DNA of 64,000 nucleotides from Ruminococcaceae bacterium UBA7212 (GCA_002490525.1 DKUE01000019.1:91273-155272); one strand, 5' to 3'. Shown: positions 25,661-33,988, counted from the stretch's first letter. The notes: generated by a model from the sequence alone, not told the origin. A program made the numbers and translations.

Positions 25661-27790
25661 ATGAAAACGATATGGAAAATATTTCAAAGAGACGTAAAAA
25701 AGCTGTTTACCAATTCTATGGCAATCATTTTAGCGGTCGGCGTGGCGGTTTTGCCGTCTTTGTATGCGTGGTTTAATATTTATGCAAACTGGGACCCTTA
25801 CGGCAGTACGGGCAATATGCAGGTTGCGGTGGTCATTACTGATACGGGTTATACCTATAAGGATATTTCCGTGAATGTCGGTGAAGAGATTCGAAAAAAT
25901 CTCATGGCAAATGATTTGATAGACTGGCAGTTTGTATCGAAAGAAGAAGCCGTAGAGGGCATCAAATCGGGGCAATATTATGCGGGAATTGAAATTGCAG
26001 AGGATTTCAGCGAATCCTTAACCAGTATTATCACTTCGGATTTTGTGCAGCCGCAAATTACATATTATGCCAACGAAAAGAAAAATGCGATTGCGACAAA
26101 AATTACGGATAAGGTCGTGCAGACGGTACAAACGGAAGTGAATGAGTCCTTTATTACAACGGTTGTCGATTTGTTGAACGGTGTGCTCGGCACGGCGGTG
26201 GAATTGGCGGATGTGCACGGCGCAGAGCTGTTTGCGGATTTACAGGAAAAAATCGCTTCTGCCAAAGAGAATATCAGTGCTTTAACCGCCGCATTAGAAT
26301 GCTTTGAAAAGGTGATGCAGGTTGCGCAAAACCTGAACGGATCTTTGGATGCCGACAACCTGACCGCACTTTTAGAAAATTCGGACGATTTGGTGCAGAA
26401 CACGCAAAGCACAATAGAATTGGCACAGGCATCCGTGGATTCTGTGACTTCCTCGGTGGATACCGTACTGCTAGATGCGGCAAGGTCTTTGTATGACGCC
26501 GCGTCAACGTTGGAAAGTGTACAGGGTGAGGTCGGTGAGAAAAGTACCGCCGTACTTGAAAAGGCTTTGTCGGTGTGCACAAGTGTGCAGGGGAATCTGC
26601 AAATCGTAACGGATGCACTGCAAAAGGTGAACGACAATCTGCCGAAGCCTCTGCCTGCCGTGCAGAAAATTCTGGAGCGGCTTCGCACAGTGAACGAGCG
26701 GTTGAATACCGCGATTCGGGAAATAAACAATCTGTTGCAAAGCGGGAAAAATCCGGCTGCGGATACTGCAAAGGAACTTCGGGCGATTGCCGCGGCAATA
26801 CAAGGCGTTTCCGATACATATAAATCCGATGTCAAGCCGGTACTCAGTCAGGAAGTCGGCAGCCTTTTGGCAGTTATGTCGAATTTGTCCGTTCTTTTGC
26901 AGGATGTCAATCAGGATATGCCCACGGTACAATCGTTGGTTTCCTCTTTGGAAGAGGCTGTCGGCGCGGGGAGCAGTATGCTCGGCGCACTGCATACGCT
27001 GTTGGACAGTAGCTGTACGCAGTTAGACAGTCTGTCCCTAAAGCTTTCGGGGCTTTCCGACAGTGAAATGGTCAACGCCGTATTGAACTTTACAGGCAGT
27101 AATTCCGATGAGCTTGGCGAATTTATTGCGTGTCCCGTGTCTGTACAGACCGAAAAGGTTTATGCAATTGACAATTACGGTTCTGCTATGGCACCGTTTT
27201 ATACAACGCTTGCGATTTGGGTTGGTGCCATTGTGTTGGTTGCGATTCTCAAAACCGATGTAAAAAATAAGAAAGAGCTCGGCGGGGTCAAACCGTATCA
27301 GGAATATTTCGGGCGTTTGCCGATTTTTCTGCTGTTCTCTTTGGTGCAAAGTCTGATTATTTGTCTCGGCGATCTGTATTTCCTGAAAATTCAGTGCTAC
27401 CATCCTGCCAAATTCATTTTCGCAGGATGTGCGGCGGGGTTGATTTTCACCTTCTTTATTTATTCGCTGGTGGCGGCGTTCGGCGACATCGGCAAAGCGG
27501 TGGCTGTTATTTTGCTGGTCGTTCAGCTCGGTGGCTCGGGCGGCACTTTCCCGATTGATGTCACGCCGCATTTCTTCCAAGCGATTCATCCGTATTTACC
27601 GTTCACCTTTGTCATAGATGCCATGCGTGAATGTGTCTGCGGTGTATACGGTAACCATTATTGGATGTATTTGGGCATGCTTTGTGCCTATATTCTTATC
27701 GGCTTGGTGCTCGGCACGGGTGTGCGTGCATTGGTACGTAAGCCAATACGCTTTTTCTCAAAGCGTATTGAAGATACAGGATTGCTGTAA
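25661..27790 (+). CDS. YhgE/Pip-family membrane protein
   Basis: The 709-residue protein has one N-terminal transmembrane helix (about 18-38), a long outside region (about 40-510) that is mostly coiled-coil-like with many Ala/Asp/Ser/Val heptads, and a C-terminal ABC-2-type membrane domain with about five helices. The start sequence IFQRDVKKLFTNSMAIILAVGVAVLPSLYAWFNIYANWDPYG is the hallmark of the YhgE/Pip N-terminal domain (phage infection protein; also related to EsaA of type VII secretion). I start it at the ATG at 25661, preceded by GAGGAG; an open extension to 25580 overlaps the previous gene. It could act in secretion or drug/lipid efflux; the substrate is unknown. Confidence 0.92.
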   Translation: MKTIWKIFQRDVKKLFTNSMAIILAVGVAVLPSLYAWFNIYANWDPYGSTGNMQVAVVITDTGYTYKDISVNVGEEIRKNLMANDLIDWQFVSKEEAVEGIKSGQYYAGIEIAEDFSESLTSIITSDFVQPQITYYANEKKNAIATKITDKVVQTVQTEVNESFITTVVDLLNGVLGTAVELADVHGAELFADLQEKIASAKENISALTAALECFEKVMQVAQNLNGSLDADNLTALLENSDDLVQNTQSTIELAQASVDSVTSSVDTVLLDAARSLYDAASTLESVQGEVGEKSTAVLEKALSVCTSVQGNLQIVTDALQKVNDNLPKPLPAVQKILERLRTVNERLNTAIREINNLLQSGKNPAADTAKELRAIAAAIQGVSDTYKSDVKPVLSQEVGSLLAVMSNLSVLLQDVNQDMPTVQSLVSSLEEAVGAGSSMLGALHTLLDSSCTQLDSLSLKLSGLSDSEMVNAVLNFTGSNSDELGEFIACPVSVQTEKVYAIDNYGSAMAPFYTTLAIWVGAIVLVAILKTDVKNKKELGGVKPYQEYFGRLPIFLLFSLVQSLIICLGDLYFLKIQCYHPAKFIFAGCAAGLIFTFFIYSLVAAFGDIGKAVAVILLVVQLGGSGGTFPIDVTPHFFQAIHPYLPFTFVIDAMRECVCGVYGNHYWMYLGMLCAYILIGLVLGTGVRALVRKPIRFFSKRIEDTGLL

Positions 27791-27805
27791 GCAGTTATAT
27801 CATAA

Positions 27806-27848
27806 AACGGCATACGTCTTTGAAAAAAGATGTGTGCCGTTCGCTGTT
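27806..27848 (+). terminator. Terminator of the YhgE operon
   Basis: AACGGCATACGTCTTT (27806-27821) pairs, with two mismatches, with AAAGATGTGTGCCGTT (27826-27841) around GAAA. The T tail is weak (CGCTGTTTT). Confidence 0.7.
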
Positions 27849-27849
27849 T

Positions 27850-28080
27850 TAGGGGCGGAATACCCTTATCATTCTTCGCTTACGCTCAGAATGACAAGTT
27901 TGCAGAAACCCGTAGGGGTACACACGAATCGTCCGCAAAATAAGAACATAACGGTGGGGCGCGAGCTGGCTCGCATCGCGAACGGAAAAGTCGGTCCGTC
28001 TCTATACGTGAATCCAATTACCTTGTATTATTTGAGATGTATATGTTTTTCGGAAGGACGAACCCACGCCATATAGATAT
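27850..28080. repeat. Gene-free stretch with decayed intergenic repeats
   Basis: This part of the 400-bp gap holds no gene. ATTCTTCGCTTACGCTCAGA begins an element at 27871-27895 that recurs, inverted and slightly changed, at 33989-34012. Further on, a GTAGGGGTACACACGAATCG piece and a GGGGCGCGAGC ... GCTCGC piece look like fragments of other short GC-rich intergenic repeats common in Clostridia. A short open frame across it has no ribosome site and is not believed. Confidence 0.6.
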
Positions 28081-28120
28081 CAACGATTCAGCTCCCTGTT
28101 CGCCGGTGCAAAACTCCTGA

Positions 28121-28149
28121 TTGCATATGCCGCTTCAATATGCTATGAT
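28121..28149 (+). promoter_or_regulatory. Promoter of the methyltransferase-nitrilase-GH2 operon
   Basis: TTGCAT (28121-28126), 17 bp, TATGAT (28144-28149), 44 bases before the ATG at 28194. Confidence 0.78.
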
Positions 28150-28193
28150 AATTGCAGACCGTGTTGCAATACTGAGCGTTTTGAGGGAAAAAC

Positions 28194-28925
28194 ATGCAAA
28201 TCCGAGAGAATACAGATAGTTATATGAAAGAACTGCAAGCATGGCTACAGAACACTGTCGACGTTCCGCTTGAGGAAATGTCCGCTTTTTTCGGCGCAAG
28301 ACTCGGTGATTATGAAGCGCATATGGCGCAGTGGGAAAAAGCCTATGCGTGCTTTGCCGATGCGATACCCCAACACTGTCAAACCTTTTTAGACCTTGGG
28401 TGCGGCACAGGCTTAGAACTGCAAAGTGTATTTGCCCGCTTTCCCGATGCGCAGGTGACAGGGATTGATTTGTCTGCGGAAATGCTTTCCGTATTGCGCA
28501 AAAGGTATGCGGCGCAGAATATGAATTTGATTTGCGGGGATTATTTTCAAATCCCGTTTGCCCAGGCACACTATGATGCCGTTATCAGTTTTCAGTCTCT
28601 GCACCATTTTCAGCCTGTGCAAAAGTTGTCCTTATTCCAAAAAATATATCGCGGTTTAAAAAATGACGGCGTATTTTTAGAGTGTGATTATCTGGCGTGC
28701 TGTGACGAGGAGGAGCATTTGCTTTTTTCAGAGTGTACGCGCCGCCGTGCGGTATCTGGTATTGCGGATGATGTTTTTGTGCATTTCGATACGCCCCTGA
28801 CTGTTTCCCACGAGTCCGATTTGCTGTACCAAGCGGGATTTTCAGCCGTTTATGCTGTGGACAGCATAAACGGCGCAACCTTTATTTTGGCAGAGAAAAC
28901 AGGAACAGAAAGGAAAAAAGAATGA
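28194..28925 (+). CDS. Class I SAM-dependent methyltransferase
   Basis: The 243-residue protein has the SAM-binding motif I FLDLGCGTGLELQ, motif II VTGIDLSAEML and the post-motif FDAVISFQSLHHF-like sequence (here YDAVISFQSLHHF). This is a small-molecule type Rossmann methyltransferase. The substrate is unknown. GAGGG precedes the ATG at 28194; a second in-frame ATG ten codons later is possible. It overlaps the nitrilase gene by 4 bases (ATGA), so they are coupled. Its place with a nitrilase-fold amidase and a GH2 glycosidase does not point to one pathway. Confidence 0.88.
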   Translation: MQIRENTDSYMKELQAWLQNTVDVPLEEMSAFFGARLGDYEAHMAQWEKAYACFADAIPQHCQTFLDLGCGTGLELQSVFARFPDAQVTGIDLSAEMLSVLRKRYAAQNMNLICGDYFQIPFAQAHYDAVISFQSLHHFQPVQKLSLFQKIYRGLKNDGVFLECDYLACCDEEEHLLFSECTRRRAVSGIADDVFVHFDTPLTVSHESDLLYQAGFSAVYAVDSINGATFILAEKTGTERKKE

Positions 28926-29809
28926 ACACTTTTTCAGTCGCTTTGTTACAACTCCTGCCGACCGACACGGCAGTCGGCAACCTGCAAAAGGGGATAGATG
29001 CCTGTAAACGGGCAAAGGCAATGGGCGCAGACCTCGCGCTGTTTCCCGAGGTTTGGAGCAATGGCTACAATCTACCCGAATCCGCCGAGGAAATGCGGAA
29101 AATCGCACTTCCGCGCGACAGTGTATTTTTAAATACCTATCGGGACTTGGCAAAGGAATTGGATATGGCAATCGCCGTAACCTATCTTGAGCAGTTTTCG
29201 CCGTTGCCGCGCAATACCGTTACCGTTTTTGACCGTTTCGGCAAAGAAATTTTAACCTACAGCAAGGTGCATACCTGTGACTTTTGGGTGGAGAAAAACT
29301 TAACGCCCGGAGATGACTTTTATACAGCCGCGCTAAACACGGCGTCGGGAGACATACAGATTGGCGCGATGATTTGCTATGACCGCGAATTTCCCGAAAG
29401 CGCACGGATTTTGATGCTCAAAGGCGCAGAAATCCTTTTGATTCCGAACGCCTGTCCGCTGGAGCAGAACCGACTCATGCAACTGCGCACCCGCGCGTTC
29501 GAAAATATGGTCGGTGTAGCAGTGGCGAATTACCCTTACGGAAAGCCCGGCTGCAACGGACATTCCGCCGCCTATGACGGGATGGCGTATGGCGAAATCC
29601 GCCCCGATACGGTGGAATCCAGAGACACGTTGCTTGTGGAGGCTGGCGAGCAGGAGGGAATTTATATGGCGGTGTTTCCCATGGACAAACTGCGGGATTA
29701 CCGCAACTGTGAAGCGTGGGGGAATGCCTACCGCCATCCGCAAAAATATAAACTGCTTACGGAAGAGCGCATAGAACCGCCGTTTGTAAGAGACGATTAC
29801 AGAAAATAG
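28922..29809 (+). CDS. Carbon-nitrogen hydrolase (nitrilase superfamily)
   Basis: The 295-residue protein has the full catalytic triad of the family: E43 in LFPEVWSNGYN, K115 in YSKVHTCDFW and C152 in AMICYDREFPES. These enzymes hydrolyse amides or nitriles; this sequence resembles the carbamoylputrescine amidase/omega-amidase-like branch, but I cannot fix the substrate. It begins within the methyltransferase stop codon and ends 13 bp before the GH2 gene. A cytoplasmic enzyme, with no signal peptide. Confidence 0.93.
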   Translation: MNTFSVALLQLLPTDTAVGNLQKGIDACKRAKAMGADLALFPEVWSNGYNLPESAEEMRKIALPRDSVFLNTYRDLAKELDMAIAVTYLEQFSPLPRNTVTVFDRFGKEILTYSKVHTCDFWVEKNLTPGDDFYTAALNTASGDIQIGAMICYDREFPESARILMLKGAEILLIPNACPLEQNRLMQLRTRAFENMVGVAVANYPYGKPGCNGHSAAYDGMAYGEIRPDTVESRDTLLVEAGEQEGIYMAVFPMDKLRDYRNCEAWGNAYRHPQKYKLLTEERIEPPFVRDDYRK

Positions 29810-29822
29810 AGGAGCAAAACAT

Positions 29823-31889
29823 ATGTCAAAGCGTACATCACTTACAGGAATATGGGATTTTTTTCTCGGGGCGCAAACCTTGTCCGAAGCCTTGGCGTGC
29901 ACGGACTGGCAAACGGTCACCGTGCCGCACACGTGGAATCACTTAGATGGGCAGGACGGCGGCAACGACTACTATCGCGGCGCGGGGTGGTACCGCCGTA
30001 CCCTTACATTAGAGAAAGAAAGCGATAAAGTCTATTATCTGGAATTTTTAGGCGTGAACTCCGTGGCAGATGTGTATGTTAACGGTACACATTTGGGACA
30101 GCACCGCGGTGGCTATACGCTGTTTCGTTTTGATGCAACCGATGCGCTCCAAAACGGTGAAAATACGATTCTTGTTAAAGCGGACAATTCACCGTTTCCC
30201 GATGTAATTCCGCTCGAAGCGGATTTTACCTTTTTCGGCGGGATATACCGCGAGGTGAATTTGTGCACAGCGGAAAAAACGCATTTTTCGCTGTCCGATT
30301 TCGGTTCGGACGGTGTGCAGATGGCTTATCCAAACAACAGTGAGGTGCGTGAGCTTGCGGCACTTTCCGTTTTCACAAAAATCGATGCGCCGACCGAAAA
30401 CTGCCGTCTGCACGTGCGTGTGCAGATTCCGAAGCACTTTGCGCATTGTGAGGGAATTGCGCATACGGATTTCGACACTGCGGATATGGTATCTGAAAAA
30501 GAAGCAGTTGTTGCACAAATTAACGAAGCGGTCACGCAGGCGGATATGTGTGTGACTCTTACAATCCCAAATCCGCATTTGTGGAACGGCAGAGCCGACC
30601 CATTTCGCTATCAGGTGATTTGCACGCTTTCGGACGGTGAACGGATACTGGATACGGTAGAAAAATATATCGGAATTCGCTATTTCGAAATTGACCCGAA
30701 AAAGGGATTTTACTTAAACGGTAAATCGTACCCTTTGCGCGGTGTAAACCGCCATCAGGACCGAGAGAACATGGGCAATGCCATTACTTTAAAGGAACAC
30801 GAAGAGGATTTTTCGATTCTCTACGAAATCGGCGCAAATGCGGTGCGCTTGGCGCATTATCCGCACCATCCGCATTTTTATGAGCTGTGCGACCGTTACG
30901 GGTTACTCGTTTGGGCGGAGATTCCGTTCGTTGACCACATCGGGGGCTTAAAAAAGTCTCCCTTGCCGACCGATACGGAATTTGACCATGCCGTGACCGC
31001 GCGGCAGTTGGAAAATGCCAAACTGCAAATGACAGAACTGATTCGTCAGCAAAGCCACCGCCCGTCCATATTCTGTTGGAGTATGTCGAATGAGGTGATG
31101 CGCGAATACGGCGACACCGCCGCGCATATGATGGCGGAATTAGATAGCTTGGTTCATAGCTTGGATTCCAAAAGATATTCCGCAATGGCGCTCAATCATA
31201 TTTACGGCTACCGTTGGCAGTCTGATGTCAAGGGCTGTAACATTTATCCCGGCTGGTACATCGGCAAGCCGTCTCATTTCCGCTATCAGTCGAATTATCA
31301 CATGCGCGGCAACGGTGGAAAAGGCGTGGCGGTTTCTGAATACGGTGCTGGCGCGAATATTTTACATCATACCGAAAACCCGAAACAGCCGAAGGATACA
31401 ACCTGTGCGTTTCATCCCGAGGAGTGGGCGAGTATTGTGCATGAGCATGCCCTGCGGTATTTTATGTCACCGCGCCGCAACAAAATTTGGGGCACCTTTG
31501 TGTGGAATTTATTTGATTTCGCCGTGGATATCCGAAATGAGGGTGAAATGCCGGGCAAAAATAATAAAGGGCTGGTCACCTATGACCGCAAAACGAAAAA
31601 GGATGCGTTTTATCTTTATAAAGCCTGTTGGAGCCGTGAGCCGGTGACCTACATCACTTCCCGCCGTTTCGTAAAGCGCGAAAAGCAAAAAATTACGGTG
31701 AAGGTATATTCCAATGCAGATGCCGTAACGCTTACCGTCAACGGCAAGCCCTGTAAGACCAAAAAAGCGGGCTCTAACCGTCAAAATTATGTGTTTGTGT
31801 TCCGCAATGTGCCGCTGAAGCGCGGCGAAAATACTGTTGCGGCCTGTGGCGGAAACGGTGTTTCAGATACGGTTGTCTGGCAGTTTTAA
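29823..31889 (+). CDS. GH2 beta-glycosidase
   Basis: The 688-residue protein has the GH2 order: sugar-binding jelly roll (about 1-150, with NDYYRGAGWYRR and GVNSVADVYVNG), an Ig-like domain, a barrel starting near GFYLNGKSYPLRGVNRHQD, and a C-terminal Ig-like domain. The acid/base is E424 in CWSMSNEVM and the nucleophile is E506 in AVSEYGAGA. GH2 members cut beta-galactosides, beta-mannosides or beta-glucuronides; the short length and NRHQD motif fit beta-galactosidase-like enzymes. There is no signal peptide. It is the third gene of the methyltransferase-nitrilase operon. Its terminator is at 31925. Confidence 0.93.
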   Translation: MSKRTSLTGIWDFFLGAQTLSEALACTDWQTVTVPHTWNHLDGQDGGNDYYRGAGWYRRTLTLEKESDKVYYLEFLGVNSVADVYVNGTHLGQHRGGYTLFRFDATDALQNGENTILVKADNSPFPDVIPLEADFTFFGGIYREVNLCTAEKTHFSLSDFGSDGVQMAYPNNSEVRELAALSVFTKIDAPTENCRLHVRVQIPKHFAHCEGIAHTDFDTADMVSEKEAVVAQINEAVTQADMCVTLTIPNPHLWNGRADPFRYQVICTLSDGERILDTVEKYIGIRYFEIDPKKGFYLNGKSYPLRGVNRHQDRENMGNAITLKEHEEDFSILYEIGANAVRLAHYPHHPHFYELCDRYGLLVWAEIPFVDHIGGLKKSPLPTDTEFDHAVTARQLENAKLQMTELIRQQSHRPSIFCWSMSNEVMREYGDTAAHMMAELDSLVHSLDSKRYSAMALNHIYGYRWQSDVKGCNIYPGWYIGKPSHFRYQSNYHMRGNGGKGVAVSEYGAGANILHHTENPKQPKDTTCAFHPEEWASIVHEHALRYFMSPRRNKIWGTFVWNLFDFAVDIRNEGEMPGKNNKGLVTYDRKTKKDAFYLYKACWSREPVTYITSRRFVKREKQKITVKVYSNADAVTLTVNGKPCKTKKAGSNRQNYVFVFRNVPLKRGENTVAACGGNGVSDTVVWQF

Positions 31890-31924
31890 GGTTTGCATTG
31901 CAAGTTTAATGCCGAAAAACAGCG

Positions 31925-31977
31925 AAAGCGATACTAAAAAAGGATTCTTCACAAAGGTCCTTTTCTGTATCGCTTTT
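31925..31977. terminator. Long hairpin terminator between convergent genes
   Basis: AAAGCGATAC (31925-31934) pairs with GTATCGCTTT (31967-31976), and inside it AAAAGGA pairs with TCCTTTT. It lies between the GH2 gene and the DUF2589 gene and can end both transcripts. Confidence 0.85.
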
Positions 31978-32000
31978 AACTTTTGTATGCTGTGCCGATT

Positions 32001-32600
32001 TTATGTGGAAATCAACGGCGTATCCTTTTCGGGCGCACCGACTGACGGGTTTGCAACAGAATTTGTCACGGCGTCTATAATGCGCATGAAGGCTTCCGGG
32101 GTGCCCTGTTTGCGTGCAGATACATTAAATGTATATTTTGCACGTGTGTCCGTATGTCTGGTTTGCTCGGAACTGTGCGTAACATTGCCGGTGAATTTTG
32201 CAGTGACGGGACTCCACCAGAATTTATATTCGGTGTTGACATTGGCATCTTCTTGATTTTTGCTTTTATCTTCCTCTGCGGTGGATACTTCTAAGTCGAA
32301 TGAAATATCTGCGCTTTCCACGGCAAGATTCGGAATGCCCGTCATTGCAAGAAACGGTGCCTGGATGTAGCGGTTTTGCTGTGTGGTCTTTTGCGGGTCG
32401 GCGGGGTCGGTCACGGTTTCTGCATATTTCAGCGTGACCATACGCATATTTCCCTGTTCATCCAGTCCAACGTCCTGTACGAAATGGGCAAGGGAGAGAC
32501 TCATTTCGCTTTGTGCCCGGATGGTTGCCACCAAAGGTGCCGCAACCATCTTTTCAATCGGCAATGCGTTTACAATGCCGCCGACAATTTCATGATTCAT
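32001..32600 (-). CDS. DUF2589-family protein
   Basis: The 199-residue protein matches the uncharacterised DUF2589 family by pattern: LPIEKMVAAPLVATIRAQSEMSLSLAHFVQDVG at the N-terminus, APFLAMTGIPNLAVESADISFDLEV in the middle, and PEAFMRIIDAVTNSV near the end. It has no signal peptide or membrane segment and is likely cytoplasmic, with a beta-rich middle. The function of the family is not known to me. It lies 3 bp after a shorter relative that shares the C-terminal pattern, and both are divergent from an ADP-ribosyltransferase gene. The operon probably starts at 33074. Confidence 0.85.
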   Translation of the reverse strand: MNHEIVGGIVNALPIEKMVAAPLVATIRAQSEMSLSLAHFVQDVGLDEQGNMRMVTLKYAETVTDPADPQKTTQQNRYIQAPFLAMTGIPNLAVESADISFDLEVSTAEEDKSKNQEDANVNTEYKFWWSPVTAKFTGNVTHSSEQTRHTDTRAKYTFNVSARKQGTPEAFMRIIDAVTNSVANPSVGAPEKDTPLIST

Positions 32601-32603
32601 ACT

Positions 32604-33074
32604 TTATGCCTCGCTTTCCTGTGGTTCTGTATATATTTTGACCGCATTGTTCAGTCGGTCAATCAAACGGGATACAGCTTCCGGCGGCGTACTGCGTTTG
32701 AAGGTCATTTCAATTTCAGCGGGCGATTCCGCGCCGTTTTCCGAATGTGTACCGCCGAGTGCAATATTTACAGCGCCCCGTGTGAATCGGTAAGCCTCGT
32801 CTCCGTATTTTAACGGTGTTTGCGTTTGCTTGCTTTCCATTTCATCTATGTGCAGCTGGATTTTGATACGCATTTCTTCAAAGTCCAAACTGTTATGATT
32901 GCTCATACATAACAGCGGAATATCCATTTGCATGTTGTCACCGAATCTTACGGTTTGCGTCAGAAGATTCCCACTGCTGTCAAAAAATTTTTCGAAGCTG
33001 TGCAGGTAGTGCTGTTCGGCAATTTCGGCGCTTGCGTTTACACAGTACTGCATGCCTCGAATGAAATCCGACAT
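32604..33074 (-). CDS. DUF2589-like protein, shorter paralogue
   Basis: The 156-residue protein looks like a second member of the DUF2589 group: VNASAEIAEQHYLHSFEKFFD at the start, MDIPLLCMSNHNSLDFEEMRIKIQLHID in the middle and PPEAVSRLIDRLNNAVKIY near the end. Its end aligns with PEAFMRIIDAVTNSV of the next gene, so the two may be paralogues or partners that pair through this region. No membrane segment or signal peptide is present. It is the first gene of the pair, with 130 bp separating it from the divergent ADP-ribosyltransferase gene. Function unknown. Confidence 0.78.
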   Translation of the reverse strand: MSDFIRGMQYCVNASAEIAEQHYLHSFEKFFDSSGNLLTQTVRFGDNMQMDIPLLCMSNHNSLDFEEMRIKIQLHIDEMESKQTQTPLKYGDEAYRFTRGAVNIALGGTHSENGAESPAEIEMTFKRSTPPEAVSRLIDRLNNAVKIYTEPQESEA

Positions 33075-33204
33075 TGTCAGATTTTCTTTCTTTTTTTATC
33101 TGGTTTCAATATGTGCACTTCCTTTCTTTTCTATTATATATGTGTGTGAAACCGAACATATTCCGGTTCGGACGAACATATGCTTTTTTGAAAGGAGTGG
33201 TTAT
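33075..33204. promoter_or_regulatory. Divergent promoter region of DUF2589 pair and ART gene
   Basis: This 130-bp AT-rich gap must hold both promoters. CGAACATAT occurs twice as a direct repeat (33153-33161 and 33173-33181, 20 bp apart start to start, two helical turns), a good candidate for a shared operator. CCGAA ... TTCGG (33152-33170) forms a small hairpin or inverted repeat around the first copy. An AAAGGAGTGG ribosome site precedes the ART ATG at 33205. No strong -35/-10 pair is clear in either direction. Confidence 0.6.
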
Positions 33205-33750
33205 ATGCCGATTCCGTCACCAATCGTACAATACAAAAACCACAATTACCGTGCAATTCAGAATTTCCTGCGTTCGGGCGCGATTCCGCTCGGTGAAACA
33301 GACAGCAGTATGCGTGCAAAAGTACAAGCGATAACAGATTGTATGCAAACCGAGCCGCCGATGCCGCCAGGCAGATTGCTGTACCGTGGCACTGATGTTT
33401 TGGAATTCGGTAAGCATAGTATAGAAGGTGTTCAGAAAAAGGTCGGGGAAACAACGTATACATGGAAAGGCTTTGTGTCTACGTCTGTTGATGAAAATGC
33501 GGCGTATGACTTTATTAAATTCGGGGGCAACGGATTACTTTTGTATATTACACCGATTGAAGGAACCCGATTTTACGATATGAGCAATGCTTCTCCGGCG
33601 CAAAAAAGGATGTTTAAGTATCTGAATAAAGAAAAAGAAATCCTGCTGGACTGCAACACGCGATACCGTATTACGTATATTGAACCTGCGCCTCCATCTG
33701 TACGGCGAAAACAGTATCATATTGTTCATGTTCAGCTTCTTTTGAATTGA
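33205..33750 (+). CDS. ADP-ribosyltransferase (ADPRT exoenzyme-like, R-S-ExE)
   Basis: The 181-residue protein has the full active-site set of R-S-E mono-ADP-ribosyltransferases: R61 in LLYRGTD, S92-T93-S94 in KGFVSTSVDE, and E143-x-E145 in NKEKEILLD. The order, spacing and the N-terminal helical lead-in (AIQNFLRSGAIP ... LRAKVQAITDCMQ-like) match the VIP2/C3-type exoenzyme fold. The ExE form usually modifies an arginine. No signal peptide, membrane segment or extra delivery domain is seen, so it is the catalytic domain alone. The start is the ATG at 33205 with AAAGGAG; the frame is open upstream to 33052, without support. No obvious immunity or hydrolase (DraG-like) gene is adjacent. The DUF2589 pair is divergent. 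Confidence 0.85.
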   Translation: MPIPSPIVQYKNHNYRAIQNFLRSGAIPLGETDSSMRAKVQAITDCMQTEPPMPPGRLLYRGTDVLEFGKHSIEGVQKKVGETTYTWKGFVSTSVDENAAYDFIKFGGNGLLLYITPIEGTRFYDMSNASPAQKRMFKYLNKEKEILLDCNTRYRITYIEPAPPSVRRKQYHIVHVQLLLN

Positions 33751-33775
33751 CAAAGAGAATTGTTTTTGTTATACT
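33747..33775 (+). promoter_or_regulatory. Strong promoter of the ABC-F leader
   Basis: TTGACA (33747-33752), exactly 17 bp, TATACT (33770-33775). The -35 overlaps the stop codon of the ADP-ribosyltransferase gene (33748-33750). Transcription should start near 33782, giving a leader of about 280 bases before the ABC-F gene. Confidence 0.9.
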
Positions 33776-33806
33776 GTACAACATAATAGAGAACGGAGAT
33801 GAAAAG

Positions 33807-33827
33807 ATGCGTATAGCTTCCTGCTGA
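33807..33827 (+). CDS. Leader peptide MRIASC upstream of ABC-F gene
   Basis: A six-codon frame, ATG CGT ATA GCT TCC TGC then TGA, with GGAG 8 bases upstream. It is near the 5' end of the long leader and directly before the first hairpin, the position expected for a peptide whose stalled ribosome controls attenuation. An overlapping ATG at 33799 (MKRCV) sits directly on the GGAG and is less likely. The role is inferred from ABC-F leaders in other Firmicutes. Confidence 0.65.
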   Translation: MRIASC

Positions 33828-33834
33828 TTCATAG

Positions 33835-33980
33835 GCGCAAAACAGAGACATCGGCGTCAGCCGTCTGTTTTGTTGTGCGCTTCGCAGGAACAAAACCGCG
33901 TCTTTTCGTACCTTTTTGGGTGAATTTTCCGTGAAAATGTACGTTTTGAAGCCGCAGGATTTTTCCTGCGGCTATTTTTT
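33835..33980 (+). promoter_or_regulatory. Transcription attenuator of the ABC-F gene
   Basis: A first hairpin forms from CAAAACAGA (33838-33846) with TCTGTTTTG (33864-33872), with an inner CGGC/GCCG stem. The last hairpin is a rho-independent terminator (33951-33980): GCCGCAGGA pairs with TCCTGCGGC, followed by TATTTTTT. CGCAGGA at 33883-33889 can instead pair with TCCTGCG (33964-33970) and break the terminator, a plausible antiterminator. CGTAC (33908-33912) can also pair with GTACG (33940-33944). Together with the leader peptide this fits drug-induced readthrough. No measurement supports it here. Confidence 0.75.
33951..33980 (+). terminator. Rho-independent terminator inside the ABC-F leader
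   Basis: GCCGCAGGA, loop TTTT, TCCTGCGGC, then TATTTTTT. It lies about 85 bp before the ABC-F start, so transcription would end here by default. Confidence 0.88.
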
Positions 33981-33988
33981 AGCGCTCT

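Noticed and set aside
27618..28076. Open frame of 152 residues
   Set aside because: Its first part is in the YhgE gene in another frame and the rest crosses repeats and a terminator.
33052..33204. N-terminal extension of the ADP-ribosyltransferase
   Set aside because: It has hydrophobic residues that could look like a signal peptide, but the ribosome site is at 33190-33200 and the extension overlaps the divergent gene's start.
33799..33816. Alternative leader frame MKRCV in the ABC-F leader
   Set aside because: The GGAG touches its ATG with no spacing; the ATG at 33807 is correctly spaced.
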